Made by a program: the position numbers and the translations under genes. 40,815 nucleotides of DNA, taken from the NCBI RefSeq assembly GCF_030378065.1, contig NZ_JAUCGJ010000041.1:1-40815 (forward strand), written 5' to 3'. Source of the DNA: Candidatus Venteria ishoeyi. Its GTDB lineage: Bacteria > Pseudomonadota > Gammaproteobacteria > Beggiatoales > Beggiatoaceae. Of this stretch, positions 26,360-35,403 are shown one piece after another (the stretch's first letter is position 1; each line of letters starts with the position of its first letter). The notes under the pieces were generated by a model. That model ran no database searches. It worked only from the letters and a program-made list of their open reading frames with translations, and was not told the DNA's origin.

Positions 26360-27112
26360 ATGATACCCATTATCCGCCCAGACTGGCCCGCACCACCTCA
26401 GGTTTTTGCTTGTACCACCACCCGCATGGGGGGTGTCAGCCAAGCAGATTTTGCACAATTGAATCTGGGTGATCATGTAGGGGATGCTGCTGCTGCGGTG
26501 GCTGAAAACCGGCGCATTGTACAAGCCGAACTGGATTTACCCAGTCCACCCGTCTGGCTACAACAAATTCATGGCACGGAAGTGGTTGAATTACCCTGTC
26601 CGCAAACGCCCATTAGCGCAGATGCCAGTTGGACAGCACACAGCAATACCGTATGCGCCGTACTCACCGCTGATTGTTTACCCGTCTTGATTTGCAGCCG
26701 CGATGGCAAAAAAGTGGCGGCAGCCCATGCCGGTTGGCGGGGGTTACTGGCAGGTATTATTGAGCAAACTTTAAGCGCCGGACAGTTCCAAGCAGACAAT
26801 ACCTTGATTTGGCTGGGGCCAGCCATTGGCCCACAGATGTTTGAAGTGGGAGAAGAAGTGCGCGAGGCCTTCATCGCAGCCCAAAAACACAGCGCAACTG
26901 CTTTTGTTGCCAGCAAGCCCGGTCACTGGCTGGCAGACTTATACCAGTTGGCACGTTTGCGCTTACGGGCATCCGGTTTTACCCAGGTCAGTGGCGGTGA
27001 TTTTTGCACCTGGCAGGATGCACGTTTTTTTTCTTATCGTCAAAATCCCCAAACCGGTCGCATGGTGAGTTTGATTTATACTCAAGGTGTGTCAGAATCC
27101 AATCTTAATTAA
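26360..27112 (+). CDS. pgeF: Peptidoglycan editing factor PgeF (YfiH/laccase-domain family)
   Basis: The 250-residue protein matches the YfiH/DUF152 family along its length: FACTTTRMGGVSQADFAQLNLGDHVGD, VWLQQIHGTEVVEL, CAVLTADCLPVLIC, VAAAHAGWRGLLAGI, WLGPAIGPQMFEVGEEV and SGGDFCTWQDARFFSYR. The metal-site His (QIHG), Cys (TADC) and His (AAHAGWR) are all present. In E. coli the protein removes mis-incorporated L-Ser from muropeptide precursors; older annotations call it polyphenol oxidase. It often follows rluD, but here follows xrtH. Confidence 0.93.
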   Translation: MIPIIRPDWPAPPQVFACTTTRMGGVSQADFAQLNLGDHVGDAAAAVAENRRIVQAELDLPSPPVWLQQIHGTEVVELPCPQTPISADASWTAHSNTVCAVLTADCLPVLICSRDGKKVAAAHAGWRGLLAGIIEQTLSAGQFQADNTLIWLGPAIGPQMFEVGEEVREAFIAAQKHSATAFVASKPGHWLADLYQLARLRLRASGFTQVSGGDFCTWQDARFFSYRQNPQTGRMVSLIYTQGVSESNLN

Positions 27113-27152
27113 CCTGAAATCAACATAAGGTTTTTTAAGAACAAATGCTTAA

Positions 27153-27310
27153 GGTAACTCGCAAGAAATAACACCCCCATAGCGCGCAGGATTTTTATCC
27201 GTTTTCAAGGCGTGAAAACCGGCGCATAGTGAGCTATGTAACGGTTTTTACAACGCAGAAAACGGGTAAAAAGACCAGCGAAATGGGGGTATTATTCGCT
27301 GCGAGTTACC
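27153..27310 (+). mobile_element. MITE-like repeat, copy E, variant-end subfamily
   Basis: A 158-bp element flanked by TAA on both sides (27150-27152, 27311-27313). Its core (GCGCAGGATTTTTAT, TTTTCAAGGCGTGAAAAC, GCGCATAGtgaGCTATG, AACGCAGAAAA, AAAAGACCAGC) matches copies A-C and F. The outer roughly 30 bp on each side differ completely from those copies (GGTAACTCGC... and ...GCGAGTTACC), yet match each other as inverted repeats. It occupies about half of the 314-bp gap between pgeF and the polyacidic-tail gene; nothing else is evident there beyond the next gene's GGAGGA ribosome binding site. Confidence 0.85.
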
Positions 27311-27426
27311 TAAGTTCAGCACATACTATCAATAACTTAGCGTGAGTTGGAAGCGGCTTTCATCGCCATAAGCAATGAATAAAGCTTACACCGAACTCAG
27401 GTTAATTATTCCACTGGAGGAAGCTC

Positions 27427-28539
<1,113 letters not shown>

Positions 28540-28598
28540 CGGAAACGTTTGCTTCGGGAATGTAGCTTAGTAGATTCCCTTGCGCAATACTTGGTATG

Positions 28599-28631
28599 AC
28601 GGATAACACCCCTTCGAAGGGTGTTATCCGT
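28599..28631. terminator. Bidirectional terminator-like hairpin between convergent genes
   Basis: A near-perfect palindrome has arms ACGGATAACACC and GGTGTTATCCGT around CTTCGAAG. It lies in the 121-bp gap between the polyacidic-tail gene (plus) and ycjF (minus). A T-rich tract (CTATTTTTATG) follows on the plus side, consistent with intrinsic termination. Confidence 0.7.
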
Positions 28632-28660
28632 GAAGCTATTTTTATGAAAAACGATATATT

Positions 28661-29953
28661 TTAAATAACCGCTTTCTTAAAACGCGATGTTTTATCACCC
28701 GTAATCGCTTTTTTCAGCGAGCGTAACACCTCATGGCGAATATTTTTCAGGCTGGGTTTTTCTTTGCTTTGAAACGGCAGAGGACGGCAGGCGTGCATGG
28801 CAAACAAACCAACGCGGGCAGTCATCAAACTGCTGCCCAAACCCTGTGCCATTTGTCCAGACACCACGGATAACACACCACCACCAAAGATTTCACCCAC
28901 TGAGTCCGCCATAATTTCACTGACATCAGCATAAATCAGGTTCTGTACCACCGCGCCCAGCAAAGGAAACGAGGCAAAAAAGCCAGGGCGTCCACCATAC
29001 AGCGTTGCCACATCACGAATCATTTGCATGTTACGCCATAAGGTGAGAATGGTGCTGATAGAAGCAATGGGGCTGATCATTACCATTAAAGCGGTTTCAT
29101 TAGAGCGTTTCAAAACGATACGATAAGCCTGTTCATCCAGGTCTTTTAACACCTGCTGGGAAAATAACTGGCAGGCTTCGGTATCCGTGTGGTGATCGTT
29201 GGCAACGATATAAAAACGGTCTATGCCGGGTTTGACATCAGCACGTTGCTCATAAAAATGTGCAACCTTGTTCAGATATGGTGTGGCATGACCATAAGCA
29301 TCATTTTCCAGCAGTGTTTCACCTTCTTCCTGCAAGGTGGAAACTGTGCGCAAGCGCCGGATTTCTGTCCAGGCCGACCAAGCCAGCCAACCTGCCGTAG
29401 CCGTGATCGTCAAGACCAGCAAGCTGAATACCAGACCCAGAAACAGACTGCCGTTAAATTGCGTTGCCAGAAAACGCCAGGTATCCACTACCAGCATCAA
29501 CATCAATAAGGCTGCCAGCGAAGCGAATAACCAGCGCAGTGGAGAAAATTGCTGCGCCTGTTCCCGGTTAATCCGGGAAGACAATACTTCCGGCAGTGGC
29601 AGGCTGTCGAGTTTATCGAAAAACCGCTCCAGTGCTTCGGGTAAGTTGCGCTCAGTTTCGGGTATGTGAACTGGCTCATCGTCAATGCGCGCAAAATCCT
29701 CGGTCTGTGTGTTATCCACCGCTTTGATTTTTTCCTGAACCGGATGCTGAGCCGGATGCTGAATTTGGCGCTGAGTGGGCGCTTTTGCACTCGCAGTTGT
29801 CGGTTTTTCAAATTTTTCAGTAAAAGCCACAGGTTTCATATTGGCTTTTTCCGCAGTTTTTACGGATTGACTCACAGGTTTTTTTTCTTTGGCAACGGGC
29901 TTAGCCTCGTCTAACTCAAATACGATAGGAGCCTGCCAGGTTTTGGTGGTCAT
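28661..29953 (-). CDS. ycjF: YcjF/TIGR01620-family inner membrane protein
   Basis: The protein has 430 residues. The N-terminus is a low-complexity Lys/Glu/Pro-rich cytoplasmic region. Two adjacent membrane helices follow (about 152-174 and 182-208). The C-terminal DUF697-like domain has LKRSNETALMVMISPIASISTILTLWRNMQMIRDVATLYGGRPG and YADVSEIMADSVGE. YcjF is the usual partner of the GTPase-like YcjX and the pair belongs to the phage-shock/envelope stress regulon in enterobacteria; whether that holds here is not shown. Its ATG overlaps the end of ycjX by four bases (ATGA), indicating coupling. Confidence 0.9.
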   Translation of the reverse strand: MTTKTWQAPIVFELDEAKPVAKEKKPVSQSVKTAEKANMKPVAFTEKFEKPTTASAKAPTQRQIQHPAQHPVQEKIKAVDNTQTEDFARIDDEPVHIPETERNLPEALERFFDKLDSLPLPEVLSSRINREQAQQFSPLRWLFASLAALLMLMLVVDTWRFLATQFNGSLFLGLVFSLLVLTITATAGWLAWSAWTEIRRLRTVSTLQEEGETLLENDAYGHATPYLNKVAHFYEQRADVKPGIDRFYIVANDHHTDTEACQLFSQQVLKDLDEQAYRIVLKRSNETALMVMISPIASISTILTLWRNMQMIRDVATLYGGRPGFFASFPLLGAVVQNLIYADVSEIMADSVGEIFGGGVLSVVSGQMAQGLGSSLMTARVGLFAMHACRPLPFQSKEKPSLKNIRHEVLRSLKKAITGDKTSRFKKAVI

Positions 29954-31392
29954 GAGAATTTATCTCCAAGCAAAAATTCTAGTGCACGATCCATGCGGAT
30001 ATGCGGTAATACGCCATTGCGCACGTTGGGTAAATGCGGGGGCCTGAAATCCAGGAAACGGAAACGACCGTCCACCCAGTCTTCTGGTAGCGGTATATCT
30101 GCCGGGATTTCTCCGGGGAATACTGCAACTGATTTATCACCTTCTTTTTGTATCCCCTGGATACAGGATAAGGCTTGTCCCTGATACTGTTGTGTCACCG
30201 CTTTAGTGCATTGCAATGATGCCAATGCAACGGTTTCCGTCTCTACACCCTCAAACATGACATTGTTATTGGCTTCCGTCAACATTAATTGTAAAAATCT
30301 TTCCAGATTTGGTAATTGATTCGGTGTTACATGATCCGCTTTGGTGGCGGCAAATAACAGTTTATCAATTTTCCCGTTCAATAGGCGCGAGAAAAAATTA
30401 TTTTTTCCATATTGAAAACTTTTTAGCACCAGATTAATCGCAGTGCGCATATCCTGAAAAGTTTCATGACCGGTATTAAAGGCTTTGAGGACATCGGCTA
30501 ATACGATTTGCCGGTCAAAACGCGAAAAATGCTCACGGTAAAATTTTCTGACCACATGTTCCTTATACGACTCATAACGGCGTTTCATCACATGATAAAA
30601 ATCATTTCCAGATTTTGTAGTATTAGATGGGATACGCAGTAAAGGACAAAATTCCAGCAGGGGCGCACCTTTTAAGTCACCGGGCATGGTAAAACGTCCT
30701 GGTTGTAATAAGGTCAAACCATGTTCTTTCTTTTTACATTCCATTAAAAAATCAGTAAATAACTGGCTGGCTTTACGCAGGGTTTCATCCGTTGCCGGTT
30801 GCGTCACATCAACGCCATCCATAAACGTGCGCCAGGTGTTTGACAGACGCAAACGCGGTTCTTTATCACATAAGGCTGCGGTTTGTTCTGACCATTGTTC
30901 ATAGGATAAATCCAGCAAGGGCAAATCCAGCAGCCATTCTCCCGGATAGTCGATAATATCAACATATAAGGTATTCACCGGTGAAAATCGGGCCAATACC
31001 GGATTGGCGGGCTTATAACGAATTGCCAGACGGATTTCACTGATGCCACTGGTCGGTTGCGGCCAGTCAGGTGGATTGGCGCTGAGTTTATCAACCGCCA
31101 GGTCATAGCGAAAACTGGGAATATGCAGATCCGGCTGCGGTTGCGCTTTTGTGCCCAGCAGTCGATCACTGTCAACAATCTTAAAAAAAGGTAAATGCTG
31201 GCTGTTGACACCGTGAATTAATTGATGCACCAGGGATGTGATAAACACCGTTTTACCACTGCGGCTTAAGCCCGTGACCGCCAATCGCACAGAGCGATCC
31301 ATGCTGCGATCTAAAATTTCTCCAAAACTTTGCTGTAAATTATCCAGGCGATGGTGGATATCCGGGGTCAATTTAGAAAACCAGTCAGTCAT
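29950..31392 (-). CDS. ycjX: YcjX-family (DUF463) P-loop GTPase-like protein
   Basis: The 480-residue protein has a Walker A motif, GLSRSGKT (residues 41-48), and family motifs YVDIIDYPGEWLLDLPLL (Walker B region with D-x-P-G), FCPLLRIP, YRLLFATKADHV-like LLFAATKADHVT (base-recognition TKAD) and FLDFRPPHLP at the C-terminus. It is full length for the family. It forms an operon with the NIF3-like gene upstream (ATGA overlap at 31389-31392) and ycjF downstream. Confidence 0.93.
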   Translation of the reverse strand: MTDWFSKLTPDIHHRLDNLQQSFGEILDRSMDRSVRLAVTGLSRSGKTVFITSLVHQLIHGVNSQHLPFFKIVDSDRLLGTKAQPQPDLHIPSFRYDLAVDKLSANPPDWPQPTSGISEIRLAIRYKPANPVLARFSPVNTLYVDIIDYPGEWLLDLPLLDLSYEQWSEQTAALCDKEPRLRLSNTWRTFMDGVDVTQPATDETLRKASQLFTDFLMECKKKEHGLTLLQPGRFTMPGDLKGAPLLEFCPLLRIPSNTTKSGNDFYHVMKRRYESYKEHVVRKFYREHFSRFDRQIVLADVLKAFNTGHETFQDMRTAINLVLKSFQYGKNNFFSRLLNGKIDKLLFAATKADHVTPNQLPNLERFLQLMLTEANNNVMFEGVETETVALASLQCTKAVTQQYQGQALSCIQGIQKEGDKSVAVFPGEIPADIPLPEDWVDGRFRFLDFRPPHLPNVRNGVLPHIRMDRALEFLLGDKFS

Positions 31393-31736
31393 GATATAAT
31401 GCCCGGAAAGTTTTTAGCTTGTTTAATTTCGTAAACATCATAAGCGGGTTCCTCATAAGGATGCACCGCGATTAATGTTTTTAAGACGGCAGCAATGACA
31501 GTTGATTGACAAATCATTTCCACTTTATATTCATTGACTGTTTCGATAATATTTTCCCGCCCCAAAAAAGGTTGACTGCCCGCAAGCGGTCGAAATTGTC
31601 CCTGCCCCAGCGTTTGCCAGGAACAGGCATCATAGTTTTCAAAACGTCCCGCGCCCTGTTCAAACAAGGCATTTTTGACTTGCTCAAGGTGAGTTTCCGG
31701 GACAAAAAAACAGATTTTATACAAAATTGATTTCAT
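31389..31736 (-). CDS. NIF3-like (YqfO insert-domain) protein
   Basis: This 115-residue protein resembles the CutA-like insertion domain of YqfO/NIF3 proteins standing alone: YKICFFVPETHLEQVKNALFEQGAGRFENYDACSW, GQFRPLAGSQPFLG, KVEMICQSTVIAAVLKTLIAVHPYEEPAYDVY. The last motif (HPYEEPAYDV) is diagnostic. Biochemical role is unclear for the standalone family. It is the first gene of the ycjX-ycjF operon, sharing four bases with ycjX. Confidence 0.88.
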   Translation of the reverse strand: MKSILYKICFFVPETHLEQVKNALFEQGAGRFENYDACSWQTLGQGQFRPLAGSQPFLGRENIIETVNEYKVEMICQSTVIAAVLKTLIAVHPYEEPAYDVYEIKQAKNFPGIIS

Positions 31737-31840
31737 AATCTAATAAATATAAAGTGTGGGCAAGCAAAGCCAAAAGGTGTAAAACTTGCATGTTTTAAAA
31801 ATGCGCCCACTGAAAACATCATCATGGAGAGCCAATAATA

Positions 31841-32335
31841 ATGCATATCATTGTGCGTATTTTACTACTGTTTGTTATCACCGGCCTGTTACCATCCTGG
31901 CAATCTGGATTATTGAGTTTCCATGGAAACCAGTTTAGTTATGCTGATACGCATCACACCCGCAATAATAATATTATGGCAGTGGCAAATAAAAAAAAGA
32001 TAGCACATCCCGGAGCAATAAAAAAATTACATTATCAATGGCAAATACATTTTTCTGATGATTATGTTTTTTTATTATCAAAACAACGGCAAACGCTGGA
32101 ACAAACACTGCAACGTCTGAAAATCAACAGTCAGGATAAAATTCTCATCACCAGCGGTATTGCGCCGGGGAAAAAGGGACTGGCAAATATTCAGGCGGGG
32201 AAATTACGCGCACAACATATTGCCCGCCTGATTTTCCCCTACACCCAGAACATTATAGTCATTCTGTCGCAACGCATGTCCGGACGGCAAGGCATACAGA
32301 TAGAGCATCTGCCTCAGGTGCCTCAGGTTAAATAA
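31841..32335 (+). CDS. Secreted or membrane-anchored hypothetical protein
   Basis: The protein has 164 residues and starts at an ATG with GGAGAG nearby. A hydrophobic N-terminus (MHIIVRILLLFVITGLLPSW) acts as signal peptide or anchor. The C-terminal half has a weak resemblance to OmpA-like or glycan-associated domains (ILITSGIAPGKKGLANIQAGKLRAQHIARLIFPYTQNIIVIL), where a xGKxRAQxIARLI helix follows a beta-strand. I would not assign OmpA_C without a profile search. It is followed by moaA on the same strand after 190 bp. Confidence 0.6.
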   Translation: MHIIVRILLLFVITGLLPSWQSGLLSFHGNQFSYADTHHTRNNNIMAVANKKKIAHPGAIKKLHYQWQIHFSDDYVFLLSKQRQTLEQTLQRLKINSQDKILITSGIAPGKKGLANIQAGKLRAQHIARLIFPYTQNIIVILSQRMSGRQGIQIEHLPQVPQVK

Positions 32336-32525
32336 CGAATACATTTAACTTGTTTTTATTGTCTGTCTTTGGTGTTACAAAATGAGCGTAGAAATAAAAG
32401 AAGCGCAGTGTTTATATAAACTAACGAGATTTTAATCGCCTAAAGGCTTTACAGGTCGGTCATTTGAGGCGTAATATCCTGATATTCATAATTTACCGAG
32501 GCAAAGGATACAGGCGGAATCTTAA

Positions 32526-33533
32526 ATGACCACAGCAAACACCCACCCACTTATTGATCGCTTTAATCGTCACATCAATTATTTGCGTATTTCTGTGACA
32601 GATCGCTGCGATTTTCGCTGCGTGTACTGCATGGATGAAAAAATGCAGTTCCTGCCACGCGAGCAAATTCTAACCCTGGAAGAAATTGAGCAGATTGCAC
32701 GTGCTTTTGTGCTTTTAGGTGTGAAAAAAATTCGTATTACCGGCGGTGAGCCGCTGGTACGCAGAAATATTCTGTCTTTATTTGAGCGTCTGGGGGATTT
32801 ACCGGGCTTAAAAGAGCTGGTGCTGACCACCAATGGCTCGCAGTTGTCGCAGATGGCAAAACCTTTGCGCGAGTCGGGAGTGAAACGGATTAATATCAGC
32901 CTGGATAGCCTGCAAGCAGATAAATTTCTGAAGCTGACCCGTAACGGCAAGCTGGATAAGGTACTGGCAGGGATTGATGCAGCACGGGAAGCGGGTTTTG
33001 AGCGCATAAAACTCAATGCTGTCATTCTGAAACACCGCAATCACGAAGAAGTACCGGATCTGGTGGATTTTGCCATCCAAAAACAACTGGATCTCACTTT
33101 TATTGAAGAAATGCCGCTGGGGCTGATTAACAGTCATGACCGTGCAGAGGCCTATTATTCCAGCGATGATATTCTGGCAGACTTAAAAACTCAGTACCAG
33201 ATGCTGCCCACCCCGGAAAACACGGGTGGCCCAGCGCGTTATTACCGCTTGCCAGCGCATCCCGATACCCGAATCGGTTTTATCTCACCCCACAGCCATG
33301 ATTTCTGCGACACCTGTAATCGCGTGCGACTTACCGCAGAAGGACGTTTATTGCTATGTCTGGGTCAGGAAAACTCGGTGGATTTACGTCGTATTGTCCG
33401 CGCCCATCCCGGTGATGCCGAGTATCTGCAAAATAGTTTACTCAAGGCCATACACAACAAACCGCACAGCCATGATTTCAGCCATGAAAAACCAGTTGAA
33501 ATCATGCGTTATATGAATACAACCGGGGGATAA
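32526..33533 (+). CDS. moaA: GTP 3',8-cyclase MoaA (radical SAM, molybdenum cofactor synthesis)
   Basis: This radical SAM enzyme catalyses the first step of molybdopterin synthesis together with MoaC. The N-terminal SAM cluster motif CDFRCVYC provides Cys28, Cys32 and Cys35. ITGGEPLVRRN, LTTNGSQL and NISLDSL follow, and the C-terminal cluster ligands are in CDTCNRVRLTAEGRLLLC. The chain ends in Gly-Gly as in canonical MoaA. At 335 residues it is full length. A purine-rich AGGCGG precedes the ATG. No other moa/moe genes are in the window. The 190-bp leader does not show a recognisable Moco riboswitch core. Confidence 0.96.
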   Translation: MTTANTHPLIDRFNRHINYLRISVTDRCDFRCVYCMDEKMQFLPREQILTLEEIEQIARAFVLLGVKKIRITGGEPLVRRNILSLFERLGDLPGLKELVLTTNGSQLSQMAKPLRESGVKRINISLDSLQADKFLKLTRNGKLDKVLAGIDAAREAGFERIKLNAVILKHRNHEEVPDLVDFAIQKQLDLTFIEEMPLGLINSHDRAEAYYSSDDILADLKTQYQMLPTPENTGGPARYYRLPAHPDTRIGFISPHSHDFCDTCNRVRLTAEGRLLLCLGQENSVDLRRIVRAHPGDAEYLQNSLLKAIHNKPHSHDFSHEKPVEIMRYMNTTGG

Positions 33534-33560
33534 TGGCTATTATTTATCATTATTAATAAA

Positions 33561-33935
33561 ATGCAGATTATTGATTATATTGACAGTCCGGCACAGGCAG
33601 AAATTCGTGGTAAATTCGTGCAGTTCATCTGGGCGGAGGAAGCATATCTGGTTTTTGCACCAAAAACCTTACACCGTTTTCATGTGGATATCTTAAAACA
33701 CTTTCTGGATGCGCAACACATTCTTTATCACCAGGATAATCCGGAAACCCTTCAAGTCGATGATGCCAATCTGAAAGTGCTGGGCGGTGGCAAGTTTTTA
33801 TTAAACAGCGCTGAACAATCATTGCGTTTATTTGATAATTCCCTGGCGTATGGGCGTTTTGTGGAAGCGGGTTTAATCCAGAAAATCGCTGAAACAAAGC
33901 ATCAATGGTCCGGGTTTAAGATTGACATAGATTAA
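33561..33935 (+). CDS. Janus/Ocnus (PHPT1-like) family protein
   Basis: This 124-residue protein lines up with eukaryotic 14-kDa phosphohistidine phosphatase (PHPT1): a first strand GKFVQFIW; RFHVDILKHF (His41 matches the catalytic His in PHPT1's YHADI); VLGGGKF (76-79 region) matching LGGGRI; and LRLFDNSLAYG matching IHVYGYSMAYG. Bacterial members are annotated only as hypothetical. A phosphohistidine or phospholysine phosphatase role is inference. It lies 27 bp after moaA on the same strand and may be cotranscribed. A 47-nt perfect hairpin follows it. Confidence 0.7.
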   Translation: MQIIDYIDSPAQAEIRGKFVQFIWAEEAYLVFAPKTLHRFHVDILKHFLDAQHILYHQDNPETLQVDDANLKVLGGGKFLLNSAEQSLRLFDNSLAYGRFVEAGLIQKIAETKHQWSGFKIDID

Positions 33936-33941
33936 GAGTTC

Positions 33942-33988
33942 GGCACAAGCTTCTTTCAGCGCTTATCGCGCTGAAAGAAGCTTGTGCC
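33942..33988. terminator. 47-nt perfect inverted repeat, probable transcript end
   Basis: Two 21-bp perfectly complementary arms (starting GGCACAAGCTTCTTTCAGCG) surround a 5-nt loop (TTATC), 7 bp after the stop codon of the Janus/Ocnus gene. No T-tract follows, so it may instead protect the mRNA 3' end. It lies 6 bp before the TAA flanking MITE copy F. Confidence 0.6.
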
Positions 33989-33997
33989 TCATGCTAA

Positions 33998-34167
33998 GGA
34001 GTGAGGATGAAATAAGTGCAGGAACTGGGCGCAGGATTTTTATTCATTTTCAAGGCGTGAAAACAGGCGCATAGCAAGCTATGTAACTGCCTAAGTCCAA
34101 ACCGGCACAACGCAGAAAATGGAGAAAAAGACCAGCCAAGTTTCTGAAGTTATAAAATTCTCACTCC
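33998..34167 (+). mobile_element. MITE-like repeat, copy F (170 bp)
   Basis: It is flanked by TAA on both sides (33995-33997, 34168-34170), starts GGAGTGAGGATGAAATAAGT and ends AAAATTCTCACTCC. It is 12 bp longer than the others because of an altered segment (CCTAAGTCCAAACCGGCAC) right of the central palindrome. With the preceding hairpin it accounts for most of the 333-bp gap before mltG. Confidence 0.87.
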
Positions 34168-34268
34168 TAAGTTATATTGTTGATTTTAGATTTCAAACCA
34201 ACACCCGCACAAACCTTTGATGACAGATTGGGTATAATGCGCAATTTCCTCAATCATTATTTGTTAAT

Positions 34269-35351
34269 ATGTTAAAACGATTTCTTGTGCGTTTGTTTTT
34301 AGCCATCCTGCTCTCGCTATTGTTAATCAGTGCGGGGGCTTATGCGCTGTATGAATACGGTTTACAGCGCCCCCTGCAACTGCCGCAAAAGACTACCTAT
34401 TACACCATCAATCCAGGCATGGGCGTGAATCAGATCGCAGTAGCGTTGGTGCGGGAGAAAATCTTTAATTACCCCAACGCCCTGGCCTGGGTATTATGGG
34501 CGCGCAGCCAGGGCAAGGGGCATCAAATTAAAGCCGGGGAGTACAAAATTCTGCCCGGTAGCAATGCCCGGCAACTGCTGGCCTTGTTTATCAGCGGTAA
34601 AACCGTACAACATGCGTTTGTAATTGTAGAAGGCTGGACTTTCAAACAATTGCTGAGTGCTTTGCAGCAGACGCAAAATCTCAACCATCAATTGCCCAAA
34701 AATAGTGCTGCAAAAGTGGTCATGCAACAACTTGATCTGGCAGGCATCCACCCGGAAGGGCGTTTTTTCCCCGATACTTATTATTTCACCGCCAATACCA
34801 GCGATATTGCGCTGTTGCAACGCGCTTATCAGAAAATGCAAAAAGAACAACAAGCCACCTGGGAACAACGCAGCCCGGATGTGCAGGTGAAAGATAAAAC
34901 TGCGGCCTTGATATTAGCCTCAATCATCGAAAAAGAAACCGCCAGCCCACAGGAATATACACAGATTTCTGGGGTATTCAGCCGCCGCTTAAAAAAAGGT
35001 ATGCGTTTGCAAACCGATCCCAGCGTGATTTATGGCATGGGTGACAATTTTAAAGGCAATATCCGCAAAGCCGACCTGCAACGCGATACACCCTATAATA
35101 CCTACACCCGCGCCGGTCTGCCGCCCACGCCTATCGCTTTGCCGGGACGCGCCGCACTGCTGGCGGCAGTACAGCCCGCAGCAGGTAACAGCCTGTATTT
35201 TGTCGCCAGCGGTAATGGCAGGCATTATTTTTCCAGCAATTTAAGCGAGCATGAATGCGCGGTGATGCGTTACCAGATTAAAGACAAAGCACCGCGCAAA
35301 TTTGCCCGCCGTTGTCGGAAAAAACCGGGGTGCCGGGTGTGCAAGGAATGA
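34269..35351 (+). CDS. mltG: Endolytic murein transglycosylase MltG
   Basis: MltG is an inner membrane enzyme that cleaves nascent peptidoglycan glycan strands. The 360-residue protein has an N-terminal membrane helix (about 8-28), a LysM-like domain (YYTINPGMGVNQIAVALVRE) and the YceG catalytic domain with LASIIEKETA; Glu221 corresponds to the catalytic Glu of E. coli MltG. LQTDPSVIYGMG, DTPYNTYTRAGLPPTPIALPG and YFVASGNGRHYFSSNLSEH are further hallmarks. The C-terminus has an extra Cys/Lys/Arg-rich tail (FARRCRKKPGCRVCKE). The usual neighbours pabC and tmk are absent. Confidence 0.95.
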   Translation: MLKRFLVRLFLAILLSLLLISAGAYALYEYGLQRPLQLPQKTTYYTINPGMGVNQIAVALVREKIFNYPNALAWVLWARSQGKGHQIKAGEYKILPGSNARQLLALFISGKTVQHAFVIVEGWTFKQLLSALQQTQNLNHQLPKNSAAKVVMQQLDLAGIHPEGRFFPDTYYFTANTSDIALLQRAYQKMQKEQQATWEQRSPDVQVKDKTAALILASIIEKETASPQEYTQISGVFSRRLKKGMRLQTDPSVIYGMGDNFKGNIRKADLQRDTPYNTYTRAGLPPTPIALPGRAALLAAVQPAAGNSLYFVASGNGRHYFSSNLSEHECAVMRYQIKDKAPRKFARRCRKKPGCRVCKE

Positions 35352-35356
35352 AGGGA

Positions 35357-35393
35357 GATTTATTCTGAATAAATCCCCCTTTTTCTAAGGGGG
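35357..35393. terminator. Terminator-like overlapping hairpins between convergent mltG and LysM genes
   Basis: An AT-rich stem (GATTTATT / AATAAATC) is followed directly by CCCCCTT-TTTCT-AAGGGGG (35375-35393). The pair sits in the 52-bp gap between the two convergent stop codons, so bidirectional termination is likely. Confidence 0.5.
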
Positions 35394-35403
35394 AAACTCA
35401 GCA

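Noticed and set aside
32336..32525. Moco riboswitch upstream of moaA
   Set aside because: Only a weak 5-bp pairing (CGCCT/AGGCG) is seen and the conserved core of that RNA is not recognisable.
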